This document shows, piece after piece, positions 37,230 through 50,347 of a stretch of 64,000 nt of DNA (positions within the stretch are counted from its first letter, which is position 1; each line of letters opens with the position of its first letter). The stretch lies in contig JAILWY010000023.1 in NCBI GenBank assembly GCA_022113835.1, forward strand, positions 8,866,001-8,930,000. Direction: 5' to 3'. Source of the stretch: Atopsyche davidsoni (Eukaryota > Arthropoda > Insecta > Trichoptera > Hydrobiosidae). The translations under genes were made by a program, and so were the position numbers. The notes under the pieces are model-generated. The model did not search any database. It saw nothing but the letters and a program-made list of their open reading frames with translations, and was not told the DNA's origin.

Positions 37230-39500
37230 GGCGAGGACAACAAATTTGTCGATTAGCGAAATGATTCATTATAATGTATTGCTTGAGAAAGTGTCGACAC
37301 TCGAGCTTGCAGCAATTTCTTCAAAATCATTTGAGACCACCTGCATACAAATAAACAATACGTCCTGTGGTCGGAATAGATACATTAACATGGTCGCCCA
37401 GCTTAAGAAAGTGTGATTGGAATAATTAGGAAAATATCAGAACAATCATTGATATTTTTTAATTTGACAAAAAATATGATACATATCGAATATGAAATAA
37501 AGAATAAAAAATAAACAAAGTACAATAAAATAGCAATTTAATAAATAAAATGTGAAGATAATCAATACATTTATTAAAACTTAAAGAATTTACTGTTTTA
37601 ATTCAAAGTTTAACTAATTTATTTTATTCAGGAAACAAATTTTATTAACTTCACTATAAAAACTTTTGCTGCCGTGCTGAAAATCAAAATTGACAAAAAT
37701 TGAAAAGATGAAAAAAGATATAATATTTTTCTTTCCCTAAAATAATAATATAACAGAAAAAGCACTAGCAAAAGTATCATTTTTATTTCTAGATACTACC
37801 TTAACGTGCTTCATGTTTTAATAACATTTCTTTTGCTTTTTTCGTTTCGAAATATCCTTCCTTAATGGTTACCTTGAAATCCCTTTATAACGAGTTTCAA
37901 GCATTCTTTGATAAAAAGTGTCCACTCTCTGTTTATTACTAAGATGGTCGTAAGCTATTTATATACTTTCATATTAGACTTTAGCATAAAAGAATAAACA
38001 TAATTCAAGAAATTTTATTGCTTTATGGAATAAAAATGTATTAAACATGCCTTCTTTTAAAGCACAAACTCAATGAATTTTTAATAGGATCCTTAAATTT
38101 TTTATCGTGAATTATTTTAATCGGCAATTATATTTAAATTTAAATATGTACAGTAAATACATACAAAGACATAGCAATCTACTGTAGCCAAGATTTGACC
38201 CCACGCTCGGGGTCAACAATCACTACATATGCTTTAGAGACATAGGAATTGCATGATTGTTTTGATGAATTTGAAGAAAAAGAAAGGTAAAATCGTTTTC
38301 CTCAAAATAATATATTTATATGTATCACGATAAACTGTATTAAAACAAACATTTATTGAAAATGTCTTGGGAACATCTAAGAAAAGCTGTATCTGCAGTT
38401 GTAATATTACTACAATTAAAATGAAAAAGAAATTTATCATCACAAAGTAAAAAAATAGTTTTTCGAAGCCTGTAAAACTTAACAAATATATTATGACAAT
38501 ATTTTTTAAAACCTTTTATATTTTATTGTGATTTTCCCGATAATTTTAAAAGGATCAATTTGATAAAGGGCACATGCACAGTAAATTACAAGTACTGATA
38601 TATCAAACCTTGTTATAAAGATGATTTTTATAAAGAATACTGGTTAAAAAAGGTAACGTTTTTTAAAAAGTATGCATGTATACATGAATGTGATTTATTT
38701 CCGTATTGGAGATTCAATTCCGCGCAATACTTAAAACTTACAGATTTAATAGTATTCGGTTAAATCTGAGTGTCACCAAATCGTATAAAATCCTTTGTTT
38801 TAAATTTTATAAACTTATCCGTCGTTTTTAAGACATTTTTAGTACTATTACCTAATTGAGTTTTGGTACCCTCTGGCCGGCTACATACGTGAGGAGCGAT
38901 GCGTTATCATTTGTATTCAGTGCAAGCCCTGGCTTATTAGGCCATTTGCGGCAGAAGGTATTTGCTCAACTTTGCCCGCGCGTCCATTGGAGTCGTGTCC
39001 TTCAGATTTTGCAACTTATTTACGCGGTGGCAATATTTTTGTGCGGAAGCTGGTGGTGCCTTCGGAATAGACAATTGAAAACACCGTCACTTAAGTAATT
39101 TTATCGTAGTTGTGAAACACCTTTGGGCAAACAACATCGATTAAAACACATTGCATAATTTTTTATTAAACTGAAATTAATATTCACATTAACAAATTTA
39201 AATCATACGTATATTTTTCGTAAAATCTTTGTTAAAATATACTAACAGTGTCAACTTCTTTATTGCATAAGCAACTTTATTAACCAGAAATAAAAATATA
39301 TTAAGGCTATTTTAAACGTTGAAGCTGTATAAATAAAAATCTTGCAATGTTTCAGTTATCAATACTTACCATGATTGAAAATGAAAATTACTGTAAAAGT
39401 ACAATATTATATTATTGATTACAGTTTTATTGATGTTGTTAAACATGCAGTTCATAGTTAAAGGCGGTCTAAAATTAGTATTAGAATGCTACGCATGATC
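37230..39500. other. Intergenic region with one unexplained GC-richer patch
   Basis: AT-rich except about 38860-39080, which is balanced in composition and contains an 80-codon open frame (38856-39098) with no recognisable domain and no family-like composition. It ends about 475 bp upstream of the next TATA box and might be an enhancer or an old repeat. Confidence 0.4.
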
Positions 39501-39573
39501 TCTATATGATAACACAATCGGGGCATCGGAGTGGGACGGGCGCGAGCAGGCCGCGGCGACAGCGCTCCACCAC

Positions 39574-39610
39574 TATAAAAGCACTTGACGAATTATCTCC
39601 AATCATCAGT
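39574..39610 (+). promoter_or_regulatory. Core promoter of gene 39655-40046
   Basis: TATAAAAG at 39574-39581 and the arthropod-type initiator TCAGT at 39606-39610. A GC-rich stretch at 39515-39570 lies just upstream. Confidence 0.72.
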
Positions 39611-39654
39611 TCTCTACTGCTTCTCCTCGCAAGTAAACAAAACCTACTATCAAA

Positions 39655-40046
39655 ATGAAGTGTGTGGTACGTAACAGTATATTTACCGAGTCTGAACTGA
39701 AATATCACATTGATAATATTAAAGGTGTTTAATATTAAAACATTGGTTTTTTCAGTTGTTCTTCTTCGTCGCCCTGGTGGCCGGATGCTCCGCTGGAGTT
39801 CTCCCCATCGCATCTTACGCCGTGGCTCCCATAGCAACCTCCTACTCCGCCCACACCGTGGCCCACGCTGTTGCTACCCCCGTGGCGGCACCTCTGGTCG
39901 CTGCTCCCGTGGCCGCCCATGTCGCCGCCCCTCTCGCCTACTCCGCCCTCCCCTATGCTCACCCTTATGCCGCTTATTCTGCCGCCTATCCTGCCGCCTA
40001 TCCTTATTCTGCCACTTATCCTTATTCTGCCGCTTACCTGGGATGA
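39655..40046 (+). CDS. Ala/Tyr/Pro-rich cuticular-type protein with SYSAHTVAHAV motif (block D)
   Basis: Exons 39655-39666 (ATG AAG TGT GTG, donor GTACGT) and 39756-40046 (acceptor TTTTCAG), phase 0, 89-nt intron, 100 residues. Signal peptide MKCVLFFFVALVAGCSA. Residues 32-42 are SYSAHTVAHAV, followed by ATPVAAPLVAAPVAAHVAAP, and a Tyr-rich end with PYAAYSAAYPAAYPYSA, closing AAYLG. The gene at 42431-43294 is a close paralogue with nearly the same signal peptide, motif and C-terminus, in convergent orientation; the one at 45453-46100 is a more distant relative. AATAAA at 40172-40177. The start codon is fixed by the strong donor four codons later. Confidence 0.87.
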
Positions 40047-40177
40047 AAACTCAATCATCTTACATTGAATAATTTCAATTATATTATATATCGACAACTC
40101 CTTACTGCAATGACTTAATGACGTATTTATGACTCATTCGACAATGTTTATTTCTTTATTTGTTTAAAAATAATAAA

Positions 40178-41046
40178 TATTATTCGAAAAAAAAATTTTT
40201 TTTTAATCAATATATTAACATAAATATTCATAGCACCGTTAAATAATACACACTCAAAAACATTTCAATACTTGTCAAAAGTAATAAATGCCGATATTCT
40301 CTAAAATAAATATATTGTAACAATAATCATCATATCTACTATTATAGCATCTAAATAAACGATAAAAAAATATTAGAATATAAAAATGATAAACATAATA
40401 TTATGTTTAAACTATTTATAGCTAAGCTAAACAAATAAGTTCGGTTTCTGAAAAGAAAACAACAAGACATGGTATGTATACCCACCCCCGCAGGCTTTTT
40501 TCCGTGATGAATATATATCACAAAAACTATTACATTTTTTACTATTTTGAAATTAGTCTTTCGAAATCTTAATCTAACCTGGTAAATACGTTTTCATTAT
40601 ATCGTCAATAGAGAAAATAGAGTGTTGTAGTAGAGTGTTGTAGTGTGAGTGTAGAGTGAGAGAGAAAAACATTCTGAGCAATTTTGTGAACTAGCCGGGT
40701 ACCCTGATTTCCGGATACCAAAATCCCGTTAAACCCTGAAAACAGTTTACTAAACATAGTAGATGTCCTAGAAAATATATCACTATAGTAACTTGATGCT
40801 GTTTTTTTGTTAAATATGAGCTTTTAATACATATGAACGTATAATTTTACTGATTGCAGAGTTGTACATAATTAAAAAATACTTTTAATATTTATTACTG
40901 TGAATCTGTGTACTAGTAATGAAAGTAAGTTACATACACGTACAAGATGCGTTGGGATTGTTATTATGGATTGTGTTGACCCACGGTGGGTAGAAAATCT
41001 TCGAAGGTAAAGTTGAAATATTTATTTTTAAATTGTAATATTTTAA
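40178..41046. other. AT-rich spacer with a small GTAGAGTG minisatellite
   Basis: Around 40620-40665, TAGAGTGTTGTAG and related TGAG units are repeated irregularly. Otherwise nothing is visible. Confidence 0.45.
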
Positions 41047-41262
41047 TTGATAATGATTAAGAACATTTTTTTTTTTTAAATATTGAAAATTGATTAAAGA
41101 AACTCTTAGAAAAATATATCAACGTGATTTGTGCGGGATTCGAATCGGAATTCTTTAATCAATTTTCAATATTTAAAAAAAAAAAATGTTCTTAATCATT
41201 ATCAATCAATTAAACCTGTATAGGTAAAATCGTACTTCCTGTGAGATGGTCTTCACAAAAAA
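41047..41262. mobile_element. Second foldback SINE dimer
   Basis: Left arm 41047-41102 (TTGATAATGATTAAGAAC...TTAAAGAA) and right arm 41151-41205 are near-perfect reverse complements of about 55 bp. The 48-nt loop keeps a piece of the tRNA-like head (GTGATTTGTGCGGGATTCG). After the right arm the tail CCTGTATAGGTAAAATCGTA to about 41260 is the same as at 28234-28280. It is the same arrangement as 27889-28280 but more strongly shortened. Confidence 0.7.
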
Positions 41263-41459
41263 AACCAATAATAAATGTAATATTTTATATCTAAAATCTC
41301 AATATTCAATCAATATTTAAATCATAAATCGTGTTATCCTGCCAGCCAGAATTCATAGATTAATATAATGAATTGACATAGTTGCTAGCTTAACAGCGAA
41401 ACTGTTTTCCACAAAACTAGTTCTTTGGTTCCAAAGTAGAGTGAAAAAGGTTGATCACC

Positions 41460-41610
41460 TTAAGCGTTCCACACACGATGCGATAAATTGGCGTCTCGTC
41501 CAACAAATTGTACAATGTTGTAGCCATATACCAGTGAAAAACTACTGGTTACGGCTACACCATTGTACAATTAGTTGGACGAGACGCCAATCGTGTGTGG
41601 AGCGCCTTAA
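41460..41610. mobile_element. Palindromic MITE-like foldback element
   Basis: The whole 150 bp is an interrupted palindrome: TTAAG at the left with CTTAA at the right, then CCACACACGAT, GGCGTCTCGTCCAAC and TTGTACAAT in inverted order on both sides of a centre near 41540. The left arm has a 7-nt insertion (GCGATAA). The TTAA at both ends could be a piggyBac-type target duplication. No coding capacity; the 84-codon open frame at 41441-41695 passes through it by chance. Confidence 0.75.
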
Positions 41611-42325
41611 TTGCCTAATTATAGGTATATGTGAACACTATAATAAAATATTATCTAACGAATCGTTATATCATTCAGTATTTTATATAAAATAAATGTA
41701 ATGAAATCAATATTACTTAGGTGTATACTTTTAAAAATATCAAATAATCAAATTTGAATTATTTTTAATGAATAATCAATGTGTAATCTCATTGAAAAGT
41801 TGATGACAAAAATGGGGAAAAAAGTATTAAGGTATAAAAATCATTACTTAACATTATTTATAAATAATTAAACACATAAAACTTTAATGGCGTAAGTATT
41901 GTTAAATAATTGATTGTTTGTATTTATTTAATCTTACTTCATATTCACCTATGTACTCTTTGTTTAAAAAAATAAACTATTCGCAATCACACTTAGCATA
42001 ATTAAAATGTTCATATCATATGAAAAGCATACTTCGTATGAGGTTTTCTGTAGGTAATAGGTATAAACATAATTTTTGCATAAATGAAAAGAAAATCTTA
42101 AAGTTTTTTTAAAAAAAAAATTCCATGATTTTATTTGATTTGTGTAATGCAAAACAAAATGTATTAAATTAGTTTTGAATTATATTTTATTAACTTTAGT
42201 ACATGATTTTTATAGAATTATTGTGTTAGTTATTTGTTTTCAATTTTGTAAAATATTTCTATATTTTTGTATTTGTACGTCAGAAGGAAATAAATAATGC
42301 AGCCATATATTAAGTAACGATTATT
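41611..42325. other. AT-rich spacer
   Basis: No gene, RNA or repeat recognised up to the polyadenylation signal of the next gene. Confidence 0.5.
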
Positions 42326-42430
42326 TTTATTTGCACATTAGTAATCAATCGAAATTTCAGATTAAATTCCAATTTTAATACAATAAATAAGATGTATATT
42401 TATGTTTGTATAATCAGTCTAAAATAAAAC

Positions 42431-43294
42431 TCAACCTAAATAAGCAGCTGAGTAAGGATATGCGGCATAAGGGTGAGCATAGGGAAGGGCTGAATACGCA
42501 AGAGGAGCAGCAACATGGGCGGCCAGAGGCGCCGCGAGGGGGGTGGCCAAGTGGGCAGCCAGGGGGGCGGCAAAGGGAGCGGCCAGGGGGGCGGCAAGGG
42601 GAGCGGCCAGGGGGGCGGCCAGGGGGGCGGCTAACAGGGGGGCGGCCAGGGGGGCGGCCAACAGGGGGGTGGCTACAGGAGTGGCAACAGAATGGGCCAC
42701 GGTATGAGCAGAGTATGAAGTAGCCACAGGGGCAATAGCGTATGAAGCAACTGGAATCACACCAGCGGAGCATCCAGCCAGGGAGGCGACGAAGAAGAAG
42801 AGCTGCAAATGATAAAATCAATCAATCAATTACATTAAATTATTCTTAACTTTAGTGACATAACACATTTTTATATTATTGAATATTTTAAAATTAAATT
42901 TAACTAGATATGTGCATTGCCTATCAATGTTTTTTTGGTAATATATCAATAACTGTAAATTTCTACTTGTTGAAAATGTGTTTTTGTGCTATGGATCCAA
43001 TATTTATAAAGTTATCAAGCCGAACAACTGATATCAATAATTTTATAGTAAATATTGTTTGTAAATATAATTAATAAACATAAAAAAATGAAATGTATTT
43101 AATTCAAACATTATTTGGTTTTATTAAAATAGCATTTATGTTGACTGATTTATAAGTATTTAGATTTAAATTCAATTAATTCATAACTTTGAATTTGACT
43201 ATAATTTGTTTATGTATAAATAGTAGTGAATTTAGATTTTAAAAAAAACATTGCTAATATGTGAAATAATACATACAACACACTTGGTCATCAT
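42431..43294 (-). CDS. Ala/Pro-rich cuticular-type protein with SYSAHTVAHSV motif (block D)
   Basis: Minus strand: exon 1 43294-43277 (MMTKCV, donor GTATGT), exon 2 42802-42431 (acceptor TTTGCAG), phase 0, 474-nt intron, 129 residues. The second ATG would give MTKCV. After the signal peptide (to about Ala18), residues 33-44 are TSYSAHTVAHSV, then about 55 residues of LAAPLAAP repeat, and the C-terminus AAPLAYSALPYAHPYAAYPYSAAYLG, nearly the same as in its paralogue at 39655-40046. The main difference between the two is expansion of the LAAP repeat here, coded by 12-bp GC-rich units at about 42535-42670. A probable AATAAA is at 42331-42326, about 100 nt past the stop. Confidence 0.87.
42535..42670 (-). 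repeat. In-frame 12-bp minisatellite coding LAAP
   Basis: GC-rich tandem units of 12 bp within the gene at 42431-43294. The paralogue at 39655-40046 has only a few units at the same place, so the expansion is specific to this copy. Confidence 0.8.
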
Positions 43295-43351
43295 TTTGGC
43301 TGTGGAGAGATTTGCTTGGTACTGGAGGAAGGAAAGCAATTAAGAGTTTGA

Positions 43352-43383
43352 TAACAAAATCGCCAAAACACTAGCGTTTTATA
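43352..43383 (-). promoter_or_regulatory. Core promoter of gene 42431-43294
   Basis: TATAAAAC (43383-43376, minus strand); start expected near 43352 in TTATCAAAC. GC-rich DNA lies upstream at 43385-43500. Confidence 0.58.
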
Positions 43384-43509
43384 CTAACGTCCATGTACGG
43401 GACATCCCCTCTTTCTTTGGAGGCAAGCTCTTCCACAACGTGGTCACGTTTACTGGGGTGAGGCAACGGCAGTGGCTCGGTCACCTCGACAGCGGTCGAC
43501 GAAAATTCC

Positions 43510-45314
43510 AAGCGATTTATTGATTTGTCACTGATTGAATAACACTTGAAGATGCTAATGTGAAAATTCGTTGTCATCTATCAATACAAAATTACCGTCT
43601 TTCAAAATACCAAGACCTATCAAACGTTATGTCCCTGATTAAAATTTTACCGTTAGAAAATATTTTTAGAGCATAAAAACTAAGCGAGCTCTGCGTTTCA
43701 ATTTGATTATTTAATATTTTTTTTCCATTTTGTAAAGGCGTATACTTAAATTTTTATTGCAGTGAAATTTAAAAATAAGTGTATTTAAAAAAAACTTTCT
43801 GAAAAATATGTTACTTTTGTATTGAAAAATAAAAACAGTATATGATTTAGCAACTCTTCGACAACCCGAAAGTTTAAATATTAAATATTTATTGAAACTA
43901 ATCATAACTGGATCTGTTCGAATGTAAATTTGTTTGATTATTTAATTAAATAAAAAAGCATACTTTTATACATTGTTGTTTTATTAACAAGCGAGATGGC
44001 GTTTTTTTTAATTTTTAAGATGATTATGTTGTCACTTCATCGCTTTTGTTATTGCTATTTTAAAAAAAATGGTTGATATGTTGGCAGTTTTAAAGATTTA
44101 GTGAGTTACCTTTTATAGTATATGAAAAACCACTGATCATTCTCTGGTTATTTTGGTGCATTTTATTTTAATATGTTATAATGTATTATACTTTGTATTT
44201 TCATTTCAATATTTATTATTTCAGTATAGTTTATAAAAGTAATTTTAAATTCTCACGTTATATAATTTTTAATCACATATAAATTTATATATGTATGTAA
44301 TCTGCATCTGAAAGGTCGTTTAATCCTATTTGAATCCAATTCGTCGTATCATAGACATATTGCGTTTTATCATAGCAAATATGTTGCTTGAGTGCTCTGC
44401 AATCATACAAACTAATTTAACTCCACCCTGCAATCTGCACCACCAGCCTCCCCAGGGTGTGTAATCCATTCATTTTATATCAAACTAATATCATATAAAA
44501 CAAATCACTTTCCGGACAGTGAACACAAATGAACTTTTGTGTTCACAGTTTATATATTGAAAATATTTACTGATATGTATACACAAATTATAAAAAAAAA
44601 AAAATTTAATTTCCCCATATATATATACTTATATGTATTTTTTTGGGAAAATACTATAAACAGAACATTTATTTGATTCAAGAATTTTATTGTAATAAAA
44701 CATATAAATATCTTATTCATTCAAATAAAGTATAATATACATAGAAATGTAAAAATAAATCAGAGTTCACTGACATATAAACCATCTAAATTTTCGGAAA
44801 AGCTTTGCTGGATCAGGAATATTACATTTGAATATAATTTGTAAATAAGCTTTCATGAAAAAAATGCATGATTTTCAAGTAATTTAAATTACCTCAGAAT
44901 ATATTTTAAAGGTCACGGTATTGATATATGTGAAAATACAGTGATTTATATAAAAATAAATTATGTAAACAAGTGGTTTTGTCTGTATAGAAACCAGGAC
45001 TTTTAAGGTAGGTAAATATTTGTTTTTATTAATTATTTGATTTTTTATGTAATATATTAAATTGGTTTCCGAGCATTATAGGTTTTAATTAATTTAAAAC
45101 CAGCTCACAACTATTCTATAAAATAAATCCTATTAAGTCTACTTAACTTACTTAAGGCAACATTGCTTAGGTACTAGAAAGTGGCACACCAAGTGTGTCG
45201 CAGGAAACTTTTATTATGTAAGGACCACGTTGGTGCCATCCTTTGAGAATGTGTTCGTCGCATCGTTCTTTTTAATAAAATAAAATAAATGTTTTGTAAT
45301 TAAAATTGATTAAG
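43510..45314. other. AT-rich intergenic region
   Basis: No gene supported. A short hairpin, GTGAACACAAA / TTTTGTGTTCAC, is at about 44519-44546. Confidence 0.5.
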
Positions 45315-45452
45315 TTTATTAAGAGATCAACAAAATATTATTATACAACAGTAAGTACATAATCAATTTATAAATGTAGATAAACATAACAATTCAATTA
45401 AACTATAAACATTATTAGATTAATAGACTCTTTTATAATTCAAAGAAATAAA

Positions 45453-46100
45453 TTAACCGAAAAATGGCCCCGTTGATATTAAAGGAGCTCTCACAAATGG
45501 AGACGGAGCAGCCAGCAGAGGAGCCCTGGGAGCTAAGAATGCAGAAGGAGCGGCCAAAAATGAAGCTCTTGGAACGTAAGCCGGGGAGGGAACAAACGCT
45601 TTTGGAGCCAATAATCGAGTGGGAGCTACAAATGGTGCTGGAGCTGCCACGATAGGTGCTCTGTGAGCCAAGAAAGGTGCAGGCGCTGCTAGTAATGGCA
45701 CTCTGGGAGCCAAGAACGGTGCAGGAGCCAGAGCCGGGGCTGCTACGATTGGGGCTCTGGCTACGAACGGAGCTGGAGCGGCAATCAGTGGGAGCCTCGG
45801 AGCGAACACCGGGGCAGGAGCAATTATTGGCGCAGGAGCTATGATGGGATGAGCCACGGGATGCGCTACTGCATGAGTCACGGTATGGGAAGAGTAAGAA
45901 CTGGCTATGGGCACGATCACGTGTGGGCCGAATCCAGCTGATGACGATAACACCAAGCAGAAAGCAACGAAAACAACCTGAAAGAATAATTCAAACAATA
46001 TATTAAAACTCAAATTTAATTGTGGTGTAAATTTTCAAATTTAAAATAAAACAAATCAAATATAAATAAACAGTATACTTACTGCGAGTTTGTTCGTCAT
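45453..46100 (-). CDS. Ala/Pro-rich secreted protein with SYSSHTVTHAV motif (block D)
   Basis: Minus strand: exon 1 46100-46083 (MTNKLA, donor GTAAGT), exon 2 45977-45453 (acceptor TTTCAG), phase 0, 105-nt intron, 180 residues. Signal peptide MTNKLAVVFVAFCLVLSSSA. SYSSHTVTHAVAHPVAHP follows at about residues 33-50, clearly related to the two genes at 39655 and 42431. The remainder is built from PAPFLAPRAPIVAA-type units with regularly spaced Arg, giving a basic protein; Tyr is scarce, unlike the other two block D members. AATAAA at 45320-45315. It is likely a cuticle protein by family, with a different physical character. Confidence 0.84.
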
Positions 46101-46143
46101 TTTAACGGATGGTTGTATGTTTACTTCGTGGAAACCAAATGGT

Positions 46144-46180
46144 GGATGATGATAAGGATTAGAACATCAAGTATTTTATA
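46144..46180 (-). promoter_or_regulatory. Core promoter of gene 45453-46100
   Basis: TATAAAATA (46180-46172, minus strand), with CATCC about 32 nt downstream (46148-46144). Confidence 0.6.
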
Positions 46181-46189
46181 CAGTTGTCC

Positions 46190-49100
46190 CACCACTGCGC
46201 CTGCCGAGTTACAGCAAACTATTTCGTGAATCTCTGCTCTCTATGGAGCTCATTTCTTTAGGACACTAGTGCGTACGTTGAATTTCAATAAACTTTTTAA
46301 ATAAGAGTCTATCACAACGAAACTTATTTTAAAAAGTAAATCGTGGTGTCTAATCTTGTTGCATGTTATTGGTGTAATTTTATGTTTCGGATAAATTATG
46401 ATTTGATTGTCTTGAATAGTATAGAAAAGCGTTTATTGATATTTTGATCTTAGACAGTGTTATTTGTTATTGTAGATTTTTCAAACGGGTAATTCTGTTC
46501 AACGTAAAAATATAACTACAACCAGTTGTTCTCATTTTGGCTCATTTCCGATAATATCCCTTCATACTGGTATGTTTAGTATTCAGATCATTTTTGCCTG
46601 TCTACCTTAAAGTGAAAATTGTTGCAGCACAGCTACAAACGATTTCCTTAAGCTGGCATCATTCGCAAAGCATAAGGACGCCAGCAGTAAGACAGAGTAA
46701 TGTTAGTAACTAATGTGTTATAAGCATAACAACAAAAGAATGGCGATACTGCTATACAAGCTTGATTTTTATCAAGACTTGATGAATTCCACTTCAAGTC
46801 TATAACTTAATAAATATATAATAATTGTTGTTTAAATTGAAAATAAATTAACAAAAATGAATAGACAATTACACAAATATGAACCATAATACACAATATA
46901 AGCATTGAAAGCAAGAGTGGGTATCACCGGAATCCGTTAAATTCTCTATTTTTTTTAAAATTAATTTCTCTATTTTTGTCAATTCATTGAGGTTATCTTA
47001 ATATCCAGTAGAAAATAGTCTTTGTGCATTAAAATACAGTCAGTAATATAAATTTAAATTTTGTTTAGTAGGTCTTTGTAGTTAATTTAAAATACGATTT
47101 CAACTACTTAATAAAACAGTTGGTTTTCATGTTACAAATAGTAGGATAATTTCATAAATTAATCCTTACAATGTTCTCATATAAAAATTAAGTACAGTTC
47201 TTATAACCGTTCGTTTAAATACATCTTTATGGTTAAACCTAAACATTTAAGCGATATGTTTTTTAATATTATATCTTAAAAGTTTCTTGTATGAAAAAGA
47301 AATCATTTTAATTCCTTTGATATAAGAAAATTTACTCACTTACGTCATTTTATAAAGCAACATAACGTTAATTTAATTTAAAGTGTTTACATTTTAGATA
47401 TTAATTCGGTTCATTTCATTTCCAAAACCCGGAAATAAATAGATAGATATAAGTTAGAACATACAGCGTGAGTCAAGGCAGGTTTTACTTCAAATAAGAA
47501 CAAATGCTGCAATATCCTTAGTTATTATCATGTCGCCGGTTAAATTTTATCTCAACTGGTTTGGAGAGTATATTTTCTGCATAGCTTACTTGCTGAAAAG
47601 AAGGGAAACACTATCTGTTTGATTTTATTACAGAATTCATAGATATATTCAACGGTGTAAAAATGATTAGATTTTAATATGAAATAGCAACAAGTACTGT
47701 TTTAATTCTTTAAACTTACAATATAGTTTATAATTTTTTATTGCATTATGTGATATTGCTGACATATAAATGACTTGACAAAGAGTAACCCCAAGGGAAT
47801 GTAAATATTCAAACAATGTAATGTTTTAATGTGACCCTGACGCAGTGTTTTGTCACAACAGTGTAATATATACAATATTATGTGTACAAGTATGACATAA
47901 CATAATTATTACTTCGAACCCTCCATTTCATTCCTCTGCTTTATCTTATTTTATTCTCTAGTAATTTCAAGAGTTGAACAACATGAGACAGTGTTGCAGT
48001 TGTTATGCCAATATCATTTCTGCTTTTTACAAAGCTTATTCATATTGTTGATATCGCATATGTATTGCAGTAGTAATCAGGACTCACGCAAATCCAAGCA
48101 TTCAAACTATGAACTCATATTTAACATATAATAATGACCCAAGAGTGACATTAAATACTACCTATCAAAATAAGTAGAGCAATATTAACATACATCGAAG
48201 TTCACATAAATCGCCGCAGTCTCATCTCAGTCCTGCTCAATTCTATCAATATGCACGGAGCATTCTCTATATCGACCAATGCCAATTAAAAGTGGATCAA
48301 CCTCTTACAGTGGCGTTCTGCGTTGCACCAAACAGCGCCAATGGGTTGTATAACATCACTTCTCCATAGCCAGAGTGCACGGTGGCGTGTGGGCTGGCAT
48401 TTCGAAAACCACGGCTTGTGCTCTCAAAGGAGAACGATTGAAGTGTTTGACATATTGGACGTCAAGACACACCGCAGGGCGTCATTGTATACTTCTGTAT
48501 CCTGTTTCGTGTTGAAATTTAATATTCCGCGCGTTATTTATGATTTAGTGAGCATTTGGAATAAGCTCTCTGACGCTTATGCTTACGAGGTATTAAAACT
48601 ATGACAGATTGGGTAATATGTGAGTATTAATCTATTTCGAGTCGCATATAGTAAAGTACCTATGCAGTTTAATCGATATAACAAACAATTAGCATACATT
48701 ATTGTATTTTTAACGAATAATCGGAAAGATCGGTGAATACGTCGCAGCTTCCATATCACTTTCTTGCCAAGACGAACGATGTCGTATTTATTTTGTACCT
48801 TTATAATATTGTATAATTGTTATCTTATTTACTTTAAAACAATATTAAACTAACTGGTTGCAGCATATTTTAGTACTTCTTTGTTTTTAAAGCGTAATTT
48901 TACTGAATCTTTCAATTAAAAAAATGTTTGAGTTGAATAAATATGAGTTATTAATATTTTAAATATACATGACCAAGTCTTAGCACAATATTATATGCAA
49001 ATGCTTGGTATATTATTATTTTAAATGTGGCATGATATTTAAAATAACTGCAAAAAGTTTTTTTTCTTATATTTTTTTTAAATTAGAAAAACCAATACAT

Positions 49101-50291
49101 AGAATACAACATGATAAAAATAATACCTGAGAAAATACACTGAAAGTCCCTTATGTGTTTAGGTTTATATAAAAAAAAAAATATTTTAATACGTTTAAAA
49201 TAATAATAATAGACATCCATAATCTAATAATATATCAACACGTAAATATCAGCAAACAAAATATCCTCTTGAATCGCCCCCTGAAAATATATATTATTGT
49301 AATATTTTATTCAAAAGATTTCTAAATTTTAACTGTCAATATACTAAATCAGATTAAATTAAGCTTCTGAGCTATTTTTACAAGTTCCATGTGAGAAACT
49401 CTCCCTCTCTCTTTCTTTGCCGACGTGACAAGACATTGTGTGTAGTTGGGCGACCTTGACGGTGTCACTCCGAGGACTTGACTGGATTTATATGAGACTT
49501 TTCTGATATCTGCTTTATTATGTAACGGTGATAATAGATTAACAACAGAGATACTGCGAAACGGATTACTGTATTTTTATACCTTTTTGAATAATTTAAA
49601 TTCATCGAACATTGTAGAAAGTAGAGCGACTGAAGCAAGCACGTTAGTAGTTCTGAGATACCCATGTGAATAAATGAATATTTTATCCAAATAATTCCTT
49701 AAAATATATTTCATTTACAAAAACCAAGGCATAAGTTAAATTAAATTTTTAATACTTAATAATCTTATTAATATAGAGATTCTGATATAAAAATTAGAAT
49801 GTATGTATGTAATTTATATACATATAAAAACATATTATTGAACATTTATATTTAATATTAGTTTTAAGTATAAAAATATACTATAACACTAAAGACTAGT
49901 ATCTTGATGATTTTTTCAATCACTAATTGTAATTATTAAAAGATGATTTTTCTACAAAACCTTACTGACAGAAGTATACGTATAAAATGTGTATGCTGCC
50001 TAATACCTAATTTATACATTTAATGTAACATCTGATATTCAAATTAAAAACTTATGAGCATTAACAACGCATACATAGAAATATTATTTCATCAGTTCAT
50101 GTCTCTCGCAATAGTCTATTTTAGGGTTAAGTGCAAATAGATCGATGAAAATATAATTGGGAGAATTATGAACGTTCGTCTCTGGCTAACAATTTATTTA
50201 TGGCTCATGTGAGCTATATATAATATATGGTGTATTGGAATGAGGATAAAAATTACAAAACAGGTTTAAAGGTTATATAATATATGTTATT

Positions 50292-50347
<56 letters not shown>

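Noticed and set aside
48323..48604. 93-codon open frame as a gene
   Set aside because: No promoter, no signal peptide, no repeat or domain recognised, no supported splice sites. Kept only as a region to check.
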